Positions 20,168 through 29,038 of a DNA stretch of 64,000 bases are shown in pieces. The stretch is from Rhodanobacter sp. 7MK24 (GTDB lineage Bacteria; Pseudomonadota; Gammaproteobacteria; Xanthomonadales; Rhodanobacteraceae). A program made the translations under genes and the position numbers. The notes under the pieces were generated by a model. That model did not search any database. It saw only the letters and a program-made list of their open reading frames with translations, and was not told the DNA's origin. The DNA lies in the NCBI RefSeq assembly GCF_014842995.1, contig NZ_JACYXL010000005.1, positions 62,001 to 126,000 of the forward strand, written 5' to 3'. How positions within the stretch are numbered: position 1 is the first letter of the stretch; the number at the start of each line of letters is the position of its first letter.

Positions 20168-20842
20168 TTACTGCGCGCTGACGGTACCCTGGCGCAGGGC
20201 ATTCGGCGCCGGCTGCTGGGCCGGATCGAGCAGGATCAGGTAACTGCCATCGTGGTTGTCCAGCGTGCGGTAGCGTTGCACGGGAAATGGCGAAGCGCTG
20301 CTGCCGTAAGGCGAGAAACGGGAACTGGCCGGCGCACCCAAGGTGGCCGAGGCCTGCTGGCTGAGCAGGCCAGGTGTGTTGCCGCTCAACCACTGCGGTA
20401 CCACCGCCACCTCGGGCTGTGGCGCCGTGGTCGGCAGGCTGTGCGCCGGAGCACCAGCCGCAGCCCGGGCAGTGAGCGGGGCTGCATGCCGATCAGCATT
20501 GCCGGCAGGCTGGGAAACCATCAACGCCGCGGCGGCCACACCGGCGGCAATGGCGCCACCAGCCGACCACCGCAACCAACGATGATGTCGCGGTGCCGCA
20601 ACCGCGACTGCCACGGAATCTTGCTCGATAGCCAACATCACCCGCGAGGCGAAGCCTGATCCGGCCAGCGGCGGCAACTGCCGACGCAAGCCGTCGCGAA
20701 CCACGTGATAGCTAACCCAGGTGCGCTGAAGCTCGATGTCGTGGTCGAGCCGGCGCAGCAGGAAGCGCAGTTCCTCGTGCGCCAGCTCGCCATCGATGCC
20801 GGCCGAAAGATGTTCACGCGCGTGCTGGTCAGGCTGGTTCAT
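20168..20842 (-). CDS. rseA: Anti-sigma-E factor RseA
   Basis: 224 residues. The N-terminal helical anti-sigma domain (about 1-75, EHLSAGIDGELAHEELRFLL) is followed by a transmembrane segment near 90-110 (GGAIAAGVAAAALMVS) and a low-complexity periplasmic tail. RseA holds the sigma factor at the membrane until regulated proteolysis releases it. Its ATG overlaps the rpoE stop by 4 nt, which keeps the sigma and anti-sigma factors in balance. No rseB follows; degP comes next. Confidence 0.9.
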   Translation of the reverse strand: MNQPDQHAREHLSAGIDGELAHEELRFLLRRLDHDIELQRTWVSYHVVRDGLRRQLPPLAGSGFASRVMLAIEQDSVAVAVAAPRHHRWLRWSAGGAIAAGVAAAALMVSQPAGNADRHAAPLTARAAAGAPAHSLPTTAPQPEVAVVPQWLSGNTPGLLSQQASATLGAPASSRFSPYGSSASPFPVQRYRTLDNHDGSYLILLDPAQQPAPNALRQGTVSAQ

Positions 20843-21459
20843 GTCGTTTCCTCGCCACCCGTCAACAACGGGCGCAATTTTTCGTCGATCGCCTCACGGG
20901 CCCGGAAGATGCGCGAACGCACCGTGCCGATGGGGCAGCCCATTTGTTCGGCAATTTCCTCGTAACTCAAGCCGTCCACCTCGCGCAGCGTAATGGCCAC
21001 CCGCAGTTCCTCGGGCAGGGCTTGGACAGTGGAAAATACCGAACGTTCAATTTCCTGCCGCATCAATTCGCGTTCAGGGGTGGCGCTGTCGTGCATGCGT
21101 TCGGCACCGCTCAGGAACACGGCCTCCTCGGCATCGATATCGTCGGTGGGCGGCCGACGGCCCATCGCTACCAGATGGTTCTTGGCCGTATTCACCGCGA
21201 TCTTGTAGAGCCAGGTATAGAACGCGCTGTCGCCACGGAACGAGCCGATCGCCCGCCAGGCGCGTATGAAGGACTCTTGGGCGATGTCCTCGCATTCGGC
21301 ATGGCTCTTAACATAGCGTGAGACCAGCCCCACCACCTTGTGCTGGTATTTGCGCACCAGCAGGTCGAAAGCACGCTTGTCGCCGCCCTGCACGCGTTCG
21401 ACCAGAGCCCGATCCACTTCGTTTTCGCCCGTACGGGCCGTTTCCGTCGTCAATGCCAT
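20839..21459 (-). CDS. rpoE: RNA polymerase sigma factor RpoE (sigma-E/AlgU, ECF)
   Basis: 206 residues. Region 2 (about 25-95) has YQHKVVGLVSRYV and the DIAQESFIRAWRAI segment; region 4 (about 140-195) has the helix-turn-helix LSYEEIAEQMGCPIGTVRSRI. It is close to E. coli RpoE and Pseudomonas AlgU. It directs transcription of envelope-stress genes. A matching sigma-E promoter lies upstream at 21497-21524, so autoregulation is expected. It overlaps rseA by ATGA. Confidence 0.96.
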   Translation of the reverse strand: MALTTETARTGENEVDRALVERVQGGDKRAFDLLVRKYQHKVVGLVSRYVKSHAECEDIAQESFIRAWRAIGSFRGDSAFYTWLYKIAVNTAKNHLVAMGRRPPTDDIDAEEAVFLSGAERMHDSATPERELMRQEIERSVFSTVQALPEELRVAITLREVDGLSYEEIAEQMGCPIGTVRSRIFRAREAIDEKLRPLLTGGEETT

Positions 21460-21496
21460 GTCCCGCTGCGGAGCCTATGCCAGATCGAGCGCGCTG

Positions 21497-21524
21497 TCAG
21501 ACAGGAATCAAGCACGCAAGTTCA
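21497..21524 (-). promoter_or_regulatory. Sigma-E-type promoter of the rpoE operon
   Basis: On the minus strand, TGAACTT (21518-21524) and GTCTGA (21497-21502) are 15 bp apart. This fits the sigma-E consensus GGAACTT-N15/16-GTCTAA well and lies about 40 bp upstream of the rpoE ATG. It implies positive autoregulation of rpoE-rseA and possibly degP. Confidence 0.75.
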
Positions 21525-21591
21525 GCGTTGCCGCCAAGTCTAGCGATTCCTTGCTGACGCATGGCTAGCATGGGGACGACGCGCAGCCGGC

Positions 21592-23805
21592 TCAAGCCGG
21601 TACGGCGGTCGGCAAACCCATTAACTGCTGGCGCTCGGCCAGCAAGCGTTCGAAGGACACCACCGGCAGCGGCCGGCAGAACAGATAACCCTGCAGTTCG
21701 TCGCAAGCCTGTTCGCGCAGGAAGGCAAGATGCGCTTCGGTTTCCACGCCCTCCGCGACCACGGTGCGCTTGAGCCGGTGCGCCATCTCGATGGTGGCGC
21801 GTACGATGGCCTCGTCGTCCGGATCCACGCCGATGTTGCGCACGAAGCTCTGATCGACCTTGATGCGATCGGCGGGCAGCTTGCGCAGGTAGTCCAGCGA
21901 AGCGGCGCCGGTGCCGAAATCGTCGATCGCGATGCCACAGCCCATGCGATGCAGCGCCTGCAGGTTCTCCACCAGGTTCGGCGCGGCTTTGATGCTGATG
22001 CTTTCGGTGATTTCCAGCTCCAGCAGCGCAGGATCGAGGCCGGTTTCCTGCAGGGCGCGGAACACCGTGGAGGGCAGCTTGGGCTCCATCAGCTGCAGCG
22101 CGGACAGGTTCACGCCCAAGCGCAGGCGCAAGCCGTAACGTTGCTCCCACTCCTGGGCCTGCCGGCAAGCGGTACGCAGCACCCATTCGCCGATGGGCAC
22201 GATCAGCCCGGTTTCCTCGGCCAACGGCACAAATACCGCGGGACTGATCGGCCCCAGTTCGGGGTGCTCCCAGCGCAGCAGCGCCTCCATTCCCACAATG
22301 TCCTCGCTGCCGGTGTCCACCTGCGGTTGGTAGACCAGGCGCAGTTCGCCGTTGCCCAACGCATGGCGCAGGCGCGAGCGCAACGCCATGCCATGCTCGC
22401 GCGCGTACTCCGGGCTCACTTCGTAGATGCGATAGGCGTTGCGCCCCTGGTGCTTGGCCGCGTACATCGCCTCATCGGCGTGCTTCAGCAGGGTTTCCGC
22501 ATCGGAAGCGTCGTCGGGGAAGAAGCTCACGCCGATCGACACGGCGACCTGCAGGCGTACACCATTTTCCAGTTGCAGCGGCTCGGCCACCGTCTGCAGG
22601 ATCTTCTCGGCGATGCGCTGCACGTCATCGCTCTTCACGATGTGGCGCACCACCACGGTGAACTCGTCGCCGGCATAGCGCGCGACCGTGTCGGACGCGC
22701 GCACGCTGCCACGCAGCCGACGGGTGATCTCCTGCAACACCTGATCGCCGGCGGCGTGGCCATGGGTGTCGTTGATCACCTTGAAGTGGTCGAGATCCAC
22801 GAACAGCACGGCGAAGCATTCACCATTGCGCACGGCTTCGCGCAGGATGGATTCCAGCCGATCGGCGAACAGCAGCCGGTTCGGCAAGCCGGTAAGTGCG
22901 TCGATCAAGCCCTCGGCCCGCCCCTGCTCGCGGGTCAGGCCCAGTTCCAGCCCTTGCGCGAAGCGTGCCGCCGCGCAGCGCAGCAGCGGTTCGACGATGG
23001 CCATGTCGCCGAAGCCACGCCGGGTGCCGGCCAGCATTGCGCCCAGCACCACACTGCGCTCGTCCAGCAATGGAATGCCCACAAAACCGGACAGCCCAAG
23101 CAACGGCAGAAGCGGGTCGTCTGGCACCCGTTGTTGCGCGTCACTGCGGCAAAGCACCGGCTCGCCGGCCAACACGTGTTGCAGCAGCGCCTGCGACTCG
23201 ACCGCCGGCCAAGCCGGCTCGGTACCGTTCCACAGCTGCAGCAGCGGCACCGGGAACTCGCCGCCGTCCTTGCGCAGCGGCCACACCGCGAAGTAATCCA
23301 ACGCCATCTCGTCGAACAGCAATCGCGCAGTGGCATCCCGGGTGGCGCCACCGCCGCCGGTGGCGAAGATGCGCGCGAGCAAGGCCAGTGCCTTCTCCGC
23401 CGCGCCGGGAGCTGGCGCAGGACGCGCCGTCGACGCTGTGGGCGGGTGTTGTTTCCAGCGCATCAACAACTCGGTCTCTATCTGCGCAGCATGCAGCCAA
23501 CCGGCGATATCGCCGGGCAACTGCGCTGGCTGCAACGATGCCCCTTCGTCGAGCACCGCCAACAGAGGGACGTCTTCGCAGGCCTTAAGCGTGCGCAGTT
23601 GCTCGCAGCACTGGCGGGCCTGCGCCGCGTCGTCGCCGAGCACGGCCACCATCAGGTCGAGCGATTGGCGCCCTTCCAGCACGATCGCAGCGTGCTGTGC
23701 ATCGCGCGCACTGTGGATGTGCCGGCAGCCCGCTTGGTCGAACACGTCGAACAGGCGGCGGCGCAGATCGCGCCGTTCGGCGAGAACAAGGATGCCCTCG
23801 CTCAT
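21592..23805 (-). CDS. GGDEF/EAL c-di-GMP turnover protein with degenerate receiver and GAF-like region
   Basis: 737 residues. The N-terminal 110 residues look like a response-regulator fold, but the phospho-acceptor Asp is replaced in LMVAVLG. A GAF-like sensor follows at about 140-290. The GGDEF domain (about 300-460) has RYAGDEF, an allowed AGDEF form, so cyclase activity is possible. The EAL domain (about 480-730) has EALLRW, LEIT, DDFGTG and EGVETE, all residues expected of an active phosphodiesterase. It has no membrane helix, so it is cytoplasmic. It overlaps the upstream unknown gene by 4 nt. ATG 23805 starts a plausible receiver; the longer frame to 23877 lies inside that neighbour. 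Confidence 0.9.
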   Translation of the reverse strand: MSEGILVLAERRDLRRRLFDVFDQAGCRHIHSARDAQHAAIVLEGRQSLDLMVAVLGDDAAQARQCCEQLRTLKACEDVPLLAVLDEGASLQPAQLPGDIAGWLHAAQIETELLMRWKQHPPTASTARPAPAPGAAEKALALLARIFATGGGGATRDATARLLFDEMALDYFAVWPLRKDGGEFPVPLLQLWNGTEPAWPAVESQALLQHVLAGEPVLCRSDAQQRVPDDPLLPLLGLSGFVGIPLLDERSVVLGAMLAGTRRGFGDMAIVEPLLRCAAARFAQGLELGLTREQGRAEGLIDALTGLPNRLLFADRLESILREAVRNGECFAVLFVDLDHFKVINDTHGHAAGDQVLQEITRRLRGSVRASDTVARYAGDEFTVVVRHIVKSDDVQRIAEKILQTVAEPLQLENGVRLQVAVSIGVSFFPDDASDAETLLKHADEAMYAAKHQGRNAYRIYEVSPEYAREHGMALRSRLRHALGNGELRLVYQPQVDTGSEDIVGMEALLRWEHPELGPISPAVFVPLAEETGLIVPIGEWVLRTACRQAQEWEQRYGLRLRLGVNLSALQLMEPKLPSTVFRALQETGLDPALLELEITESISIKAAPNLVENLQALHRMGCGIAIDDFGTGAASLDYLRKLPADRIKVDQSFVRNIGVDPDDEAIVRATIEMAHRLKRTVVAEGVETEAHLAFLREQACDELQGYLFCRPLPVVSFERLLAERQQLMGLPTAVPA

Positions 23806-24305
23806 GCCTGCCCACTCAACCAGCGGCCATCGCGCAAACGCAGGCGCGCAGGCGCCTCGGGCTCGCCATCGACGCATGCGATCTGGTCGCCCAACTGTTC
23901 GACGAGAGCCCGCGGCGCATTGAGCAGCACCACACGACGCAGGTGCCCAGTGGTGGCGCGCGCCAGTTGCCGCAGCAAGGTGAGATCGGTCGCAGCCAAA
24001 GGCAACTCCACCTCCTGCAACAGGTAGATGCCGAAATGCATGCTCTGCTGCATGTAGCGCAGCGCCTGGCCGAGGCGCTGCGCGTCAGGAACCCGCGCAT
24101 AAGCATCGCGCAGGCTGGACAGCCCCTGCCCGGGCTGCCAGAGGTAGACCGCCTGCCCGCTATGCCTGGCAATACTGCGGAACTGCTCCAGCAAGGCCTC
24201 GCAATCGCGGCTGCGCAGAGCCACCACCCCGGCCGGCGCGGCCAGGATGCGCTCGAACACGTCATGACCGGAGGACGGCATGGGCATGCGCATCAAGGAT
24301 GTCAT
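23802..24305 (-). CDS. Unknown protein translationally coupled to the GGDEF/EAL gene
   Basis: 167 residues, cytoplasmic, with no signal peptide or membrane helix. I do not recognise a firm family. VYLWQPGQGLSSL and the later RRVVLLNAP and LGDQIACVD segments loosely recall the N-terminal domain of Ycf46-type AAA proteins, but no Walker A or B motif is present, so this is only a hunch. ATG 24305 has AGGA about 9 nt upstream. Its stop overlaps the start of the c-di-GMP protein (ATGA), so the two are very likely made together, perhaps as partner and enzyme. Confidence 0.65.
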   Translation of the reverse strand: MTSLMRMPMPSSGHDVFERILAAPAGVVALRSRDCEALLEQFRSIARHSGQAVYLWQPGQGLSSLRDAYARVPDAQRLGQALRYMQQSMHFGIYLLQEVELPLAATDLTLLRQLARATTGHLRRVVLLNAPRALVEQLGDQIACVDGEPEAPARLRLRDGRWLSGQA

Positions 24306-24488
24306 CGCGGTTTCCTGGGTAATCCGGCGCCGGCAACCGGCGTCACCCTGCATTCTCCACGGTTTACGCCCATTCTGCGCATTGGCCGGTGCCGCGAATG
24401 GCGAACCGCTTCACATTCGGGGGTGCATCTCGCATTCCACCACACGGAACGGTATGGTTCGGGTTCCCACCACCACCCCACTCCGGCC

Positions 24489-26552
24489 ATGTTCGAAGGA
24501 CTGCGCTTCAACCACTGGAAGACGAGCCTGGACGAGCACGGCATCGTCATGCTCGGCCTCGACCGCGCCGGCAGCAGCGTCAATGCGATCAGCCGCGCCG
24601 TGCTGGACGAGCTGGGCCAGATCGTCGAGCGACTGGCCATCGAAAGGCCGGCAGGCGTGATCGTGCATTCCGCCAAGGCCGCCGGCTTCGCGGTGGGGGC
24701 GGACATCAAGGAATTCGTGGAGTACGCCAAGCAAGGCAGCGTGCTTGAGAACATCGAGAACGGCCAGCGCGTGTTCGATGCCCTGGCCCAACTGCCCTGC
24801 CCAACGGTAGCCGCGATCCATGGCGCCTGCATGGGCGGAGGCACCGAGCTGGCGCTGGCCTGCAGGCAGCGCATCGCCGCAGACGACGACAAAACCAGGA
24901 TCGCCCTGCCCGAGGTGATGCTCGGCATCCATCCCGGCTGGGGCGGTACGGCACGCCTGCCGCGACTGATTGGCGCACCCGAGGCGCTGCCATTGATGCT
25001 TACCGGCAAGGCCTCATCGGCCCGGCGCGCGTTGACGCTGGGAGTGATCGACCGCGTGGCACCGCCCGACGAGCTGCTGGCCGAAGCGCGTGCATTGTTG
25101 CGCCGTCCGCAGGCGCGTCCGTTCGCGCGACGGGCCAAAGCGTGGCTCACCAATTCATGGCCTGCGCGGCAGATACTCGCGCCGATGGTGATGAAGCAGA
25201 CAGCAGCCAAGGTGCGCAGGGAACACTATCCGGCACCATTCGCAATGATCGATGTGTGGCAGCGTGGCGGCGGGGACATCAAGCAACGGCTGAAGCTTGA
25301 AGCCCGCTCGGTGGCGAAACTGGCGCAGACGCCCACTGCGCGCAACCTGATCCGCATCTTCTTCTTGCAGGAGCGGCTGAAGAATCAAGGCACCGGCGCC
25401 GAGCATGGCATCGGTCACGTACATGTGGTGGGCGCCGGCGTGATGGGTGGCGACATCGCAGCGTGGGCAGCGCTCAAGGGCTTCGACGTGACCTTGCAGG
25501 ATCGCGAGATGAAGTTCGTCCAGCCTGCGCTGGATCGTGCATTCAAGCTCTACGAAAAGAAGCTGAAGACGCCGGAGAAGATCGAGGCCGCCACGCGCCG
25601 ACTGCGCGCCGATGTGGAAGGCGCCGGCGTAAAGGACGCCGACCTCGCCATCGAGGCGATTTACGAAAATGCCGAGGCCAAGGAGGCGCTGTACGCTGCC
25701 ATCGAGCCGCAATTCCAGGACGACGAAATCCTCGCCAGCAACACTTCAAGCATTCCGCTGGACGAGCTGCGCAAGAAACTCAAGGCGCCGCAACGTTTCC
25801 TCGGCCTGCACTTCTTCAACCCGGTAGCGCAGATGCCGCTGGTGGAAGTGGTGCGCCACGACACGTTGGATCCCGCCATCGAGAGGCGCGCCCTGGCCTT
25901 CTGCAAGGCCATCGGCAAGCTGCCGGTGGCGGTGAAAGGCACGCCCGGCTTCCTGGTCAACCGCATCCTGGTGCCCTACCTGCTGGAAGCGTTGCGCCTG
26001 TACAACGAAGGTGTGCCCGGCCCGGTACTGGACAAGGCAGCCACGCAATTCGGCATGCCGATGGGACCGATCGAACTCGCCGACACTGTGGGTCTGGATG
26101 TGTGCGCCTCGGTGGGCAAGGAGCTGTCACCCTTCCTCGGTCTGGAATTGCCGCCTGGCCTGGAGGAAAAGCTCGATGCCGGCAAGCGCGGCAAGAAGGA
26201 CGGTCAGGGCTTGTACGTGTGGCAGGAAGGCAAACCCATCAAACCGGAGGTCGATCCCGACTACCAGCCCGCGCCCGACCTCACGGATCGCATGATTCTG
26301 GCCATGGTGAACGAGGCCGTCGCCTGCCTCGCCGACGGCGTGGTGGACGATGCCGACCTGCTCGATGCCGGCGTGATCTTCGGTACCGGCTTCGCGCCGT
26401 TCCGTGGCGGCCCGATCCAGTACGTGCGCAGCGAGGGCATGGACAAGGTAAGGGCGAAGCTGGAGCAACTGGCGCAGCGCCACGGCGCCCGCTTCACGCC
26501 CAAGGAAGGCTGGGATCATCCGGCCCTGGTGGCTGTCACCGACCTCGTCTGA
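24489..26552 (+). CDS. FadJ/FadB-like enoyl-CoA hydratase/3-hydroxyacyl-CoA dehydrogenase
   Basis: 687 residues. The N-terminal crotonase domain (about 1-190) has GADIKEF, HGACMGGGTELALAC and LPEVMLGIHPGWGGT, holding the two catalytic Glu residues. The central NAD-binding domain (about 310-490) starts HVVGAGVMGGDIA. The C-terminal dehydrogenase domain has KGTPGFLVNRIL and GPIELADTVGLD. It performs two consecutive beta-oxidation steps on enoyl-CoA. The matching thiolase (fadA) is not adjacent, which fits the FadJ-like or solitary type. ATG 24489 begins the crotonase domain; the long upstream frame is antisense to the c-di-GMP operon. It ends at a shared terminator facing the DUF2058 gene. Confidence 0.9.
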   Translation: MFEGLRFNHWKTSLDEHGIVMLGLDRAGSSVNAISRAVLDELGQIVERLAIERPAGVIVHSAKAAGFAVGADIKEFVEYAKQGSVLENIENGQRVFDALAQLPCPTVAAIHGACMGGGTELALACRQRIAADDDKTRIALPEVMLGIHPGWGGTARLPRLIGAPEALPLMLTGKASSARRALTLGVIDRVAPPDELLAEARALLRRPQARPFARRAKAWLTNSWPARQILAPMVMKQTAAKVRREHYPAPFAMIDVWQRGGGDIKQRLKLEARSVAKLAQTPTARNLIRIFFLQERLKNQGTGAEHGIGHVHVVGAGVMGGDIAAWAALKGFDVTLQDREMKFVQPALDRAFKLYEKKLKTPEKIEAATRRLRADVEGAGVKDADLAIEAIYENAEAKEALYAAIEPQFQDDEILASNTSSIPLDELRKKLKAPQRFLGLHFFNPVAQMPLVEVVRHDTLDPAIERRALAFCKAIGKLPVAVKGTPGFLVNRILVPYLLEALRLYNEGVPGPVLDKAATQFGMPMGPIELADTVGLDVCASVGKELSPFLGLELPPGLEEKLDAGKRGKKDGQGLYVWQEGKPIKPEVDPDYQPAPDLTDRMILAMVNEAVACLADGVVDDADLLDAGVIFGTGFAPFRGGPIQYVRSEGMDKVRAKLEQLAQRHGARFTPKEGWDHPALVAVTDLV

Positions 26553-26576
26553 AAGACGGCCCGCATCAAGACGCAA

Positions 26577-26600
26577 AACGCCCGGTCATGGCCGGGCGTT
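26577..26600. terminator. Bidirectional terminator hairpin
   Basis: The perfect 9-bp stem AACGCCCGG/CCGGGCGTT lies between the converging fadJ-like gene (stop 26552) and the DUF2058 gene (stop 26619), preceded by AAAA on the left. It probably serves both. Confidence 0.75.
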
Positions 26601-26618
26601 TCCGTGAGCGCCAGCAGT

Positions 26619-27212
26619 TCACCAAACCAGATCGTCCGGCACGCCGTCGTCGTCGCGGGCAGCGTTCGGATCTATCAGCAAAGCCAGCTGATGTTCGTCG
26701 ATCGCCCGCACCTGCTCGGCGATTTCGCGGGCAACCAGCAGATAACGTCCCGCCTGCTGCACCACGGCCAGCTCGCCGGCGTTGAGCGCCACCAGTTGGG
26801 CAGCATCGACGTGAATACGGCGGATCTTGCCGCCGTATTCAAAGTTGCGCACCTGATCGGTCTCGGCCTTGTTCAAGACTTTGCCGTCCAGCAATTGCTG
26901 GATCTTCTGCTTGCGCTCACGGCGCGCGCGCGCCTGTTCCTCGGCTTCCTGCTGGGCACGCTTGCGTTCGTTCGCCTCTGTTTGCGCCCGGATCGCGTAG
27001 GCCTTGGCGAGATCGATCTCTTCCTGGTTGCGGCGCGAAGACGGCGGCTTTCCGTCATGGCCTTGCGGCTTTCCGCCATGACCCTGCGGCTTTCCGCCAT
27101 GACCTTGAGGCCTGCCAGCCGGCCTGCCTTTGCCCTCGTTGCCGCGCTTTTCCTCGCGGATTTGCTTGACGAGGCCGCTCTTCAGCAGCTGATCGCGCAG
27201 GGATTCGCTCAT
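26619..27212 (-). CDS. DUF2058 protein (YaiL-like) with Gly-Lys-Pro-Gln-Gly-His repeats
   Basis: 197 residues. The N-terminal MSESLRDQLLKSGLVK and the long basic coiled-coil-like middle (NERKRAQQEAEEQARARRERKQK, about 80-102) are typical of DUF2058. The C-terminal domain has the conserved YLLVAREIAEQVRAID. Between about 35 and 56 it carries three heptapeptide repeats of the GKPQGHG type, encoded by 21-bp direct repeats at 27046-27108. The function is unknown; the charge suggests nucleic acid or ribosome association. The 5' flank carries a copy of the 61-bp repeat array. Confidence 0.85.
   Translation of the reverse strand: MSESLRDQLLKSGLVKQIREEKRGNEGKGRPAGRPQGHGGKPQGHGGKPQGHDGKPPSSRRNQEEIDLAKAYAIRAQTEANERKRAQQEAEEQARARRERKQKIQQLLDGKVLNKAETDQVRNFEYGGKIRRIHVDAAQLVALNAGELAVVQQAGRYLLVAREIAEQVRAIDEHQLALLIDPNAARDDDGVPDDLVW
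27046..27108 (-). repeat. In-frame 21-bp minisatellite, three units
   Basis: Three near-identical 21-bp units, GGCTTTCCGYCATGRCCYTG plus one base, start at 27046, 27067 and 27088. A decayed fourth follows. The length is a multiple of three, so unit gain or loss would keep the DUF2058 reading frame. Confidence 0.85.
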
Positions 27213-27248
27213 GCTCGTGGTTCCAGTGATGCTCGATGCTTTTCAATT

Positions 27249-27353
27249 GCGACCATCCATGATCGCGGAGATCGTATGGGCGGCCTTTCTCGCCGCACTT
27301 TTCAATTTTCCGACCATCCACGATCACGGGAATCAAAGGTTGGTCGTCATTGG
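27249..27353. repeat. Imperfect tandem repeat array, period about 61 bp (copy B)
   Basis: Two units begin at 27249 and 27310. They share GACCATCCA, then GATCRCGG, then GATC or AATC, with joints of the TTTTCAATTTT type. The core matches the array at 4421-4590, including the period. It lies between the slyX stop (27363) and the DUF2058 start (27212), again between two co-directional genes. Confidence 0.6.
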
Positions 27354-27362
27354 AGACATGTA

Positions 27363-27575
27363 TCAATAATGCGGCGGCGGCGGTTCGTTGTGCGGATCGG
27401 AAGCCGAACCGAGGCGCACGCTCTGCAACTCCTGCCGCAGCAGATGCAGCAGCCGTTCCAGTTCGACGATGCGCATCGCCTGTTCGGCATCCGCGGCGGC
27501 CAGCGCCTGCACGGTATCGTCAATGAAGGTCAACCGCACCTCCAGATCCGCAAGGCGCTGTTCTATGGCGTCCAT
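27363..27575 (-). CDS. slyX: SlyX family protein
   Basis: 70 residues, a small coiled-coil protein: EQRLADLEVRLTFIDDTVQAL is followed by an acidic/leucine heptad region and the Pro/His-rich tail PPPPHY typical of SlyX. The role is unknown. ATG 27575 overlaps the ugd stop by one base (TGATG), so it is coupled to ugd. Confidence 0.9.
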   Translation of the reverse strand: MDAIEQRLADLEVRLTFIDDTVQALAAADAEQAMRIVELERLLHLLRQELQSVRLGSASDPHNEPPPPHY

Positions 27576-28918
27576 CAGCGCACCGCCTGCAGGCTGCGAC
27601 CGCGGCCGATACCGTAATACGCGAGGCCCGCCTCCTCCACCGTCGCCGGGTCGTAGAGGTTGCGGCCGTCGAAAATCGCCGGCGTTTTCAGCACGGCGCG
27701 GATGCGCGCGAAATCCGGGCTGCGGAAGGCCTTCCATTCGGTAACGATGGCCAAGGCATCGGCGCCCTGCAAGGCATCCCACGCATGCTCGCACAACACC
27801 AGATCAGCGCGCTCGCCGTAGATGCGCCGGGTTTCGCCGCGCGCCTCGGGATCGAAAGCCTGCACGTTGGCACCGACCGCCCACAGCGCTTCCATCAGAC
27901 GGCGGCTGGAGGCTTCGCGCATGTCGTCGGTATTCGGCTTGAAGGCCAGTCCCCACAGGGCGATGGTCCGACCGCGCAGATCGCCATTGAAGTGGCGCGC
28001 GATCAGCTCGAACAGCTTGGTCTTCTGGTCGCGGTTCACCGCCTCGACTGCGCCGAGCAGGCGCGCCTCGTAACCCGCGCCGCGCGCGGTACGTTCCAGC
28101 GCCTGTACATCCTTGGGAAAACACGAACCGCCATAGCCCGCGCCCGGATAGATGAAGTGATAGCCGATACGCGGATCGGCGCCGATACCCTGGCGCACCT
28201 GCTCCACGTCGGCACCCACACGTTCGGCGATATTGGCGATCTCGTTCATGAAGCTGATCTTGGTCGCGAGCATCGCGTTGGCGGCGTACTTGGTCAGTTC
28301 GGCGGAACGCTCGTCCATCACCACGATACGCTCATGGTTGCGGTTGAACGGCGCGTAGAGCTTGCGCAGCAAGGCCACCGCACGCGCGCTGGAGCTGCCG
28401 ATCACGATGCGGTCCGGACGCAGGCAATCCTCCACCGCGTCCCCCTCCTTGAGGAATTCGGGGTTGGAGACCACGTCGAACTCGACACCGACACCGCGCG
28501 CCGCGAGTTCCGCCGCAATCGCCTCGCGCACGCGATCGGCCGTGCCCACCGGCACAGTGGATTTGTTCACCACCACGGCATGGCGCTCCAGGTGCTGGCC
28601 GATGGTCCCGGCCACACCCAGCACGTACTTGAGATCGGCGCTGCCGTCCTCGTCAGGCGGCGTGCCCACCGCAATGAAGACTATGTCGCCGTGCGCGATG
28701 CCGGCCGCGGCGTCGGTGGTGAAATCAATCTGGCCGTCCGCGTGGTTGCGCTTGACGATGGGCTCAAGGCCAGGCTCGTAGATCGGGATTTCTCCACGCG
28801 CCAGCCGGTCGACCTTGCCCGCGTCGATATCGACGCACACCACGTGATTGCCCATCTCGGCAAGGCAGGCACCAGTAACCAGGCCGACATAGCCGGTACC
28901 GAAGATCGTGACTTTCAT
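27575..28918 (-). CDS. ugd: UDP-glucose 6-dehydrogenase
   Basis: 447 residues. An N-terminal Rossmann motif, [17 protein letters not shown], is followed by [11 protein letters not shown] and the catalytic Cys in GGSCFPKD. The C-terminal UDP-binding domain has [14 protein letters not shown]. It oxidises UDP-glucose to UDP-glucuronate using two NAD+, supplying precursors for exopolysaccharide, capsule or lipid A modification. It shares its substrate UDP-glucose with the glucan synthase found later in this window. Confidence 0.96.
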   Translation of the reverse strand: MKVTIFGTGYVGLVTGACLAEMGNHVVCVDIDAGKVDRLARGEIPIYEPGLEPIVKRNHADGQIDFTTDAAAGIAHGDIVFIAVGTPPDEDGSADLKYVLGVAGTIGQHLERHAVVVNKSTVPVGTADRVREAIAAELAARGVGVEFDVVSNPEFLKEGDAVEDCLRPDRIVIGSSSARAVALLRKLYAPFNRNHERIVVMDERSAELTKYAANAMLATKISFMNEIANIAERVGADVEQVRQGIGADPRIGYHFIYPGAGYGGSCFPKDVQALERTARGAGYEARLLGAVEAVNRDQKTKLFELIARHFNGDLRGRTIALWGLAFKPNTDDMREASSRRLMEALWAVGANVQAFDPEARGETRRIYGERADLVLCEHAWDALQGADALAIVTEWKAFRSPDFARIRAVLKTPAIFDGRNLYDPATVEEAGLAYYGIGRGRSLQAVR

Positions 28919-28984
28919 CGTGCGGTCGATTCCCGGAAAACGCGAGCGCGCATTCTAACGCGCGATGGTTACAGCAACGGAAAA

Positions 28985-29018
28985 GCGAGAGGGCGCGAAT
29001 CGCTTCGCGCCCTCTCGC
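28985..29018 (-). terminator. Terminator of the FKBP gene
   Basis: A 14-bp perfect stem, GCGAGAGGGCGCGA/TCGCGCCCTCTCGC, with a 6-nt loop. On the minus strand it is followed by TTTT. It lies 20 nt after the FKBP gene stop. Confidence 0.85.
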
Positions 29019-29038
29019 CATGGACTGAGCAACAGCGC

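Noticed and set aside
23697..24488. Upstream extension of the FadJ-like protein by 264 residues
   Set aside because: This part is antisense to the c-di-GMP operon; the crotonase domain starts at ATG 24489.
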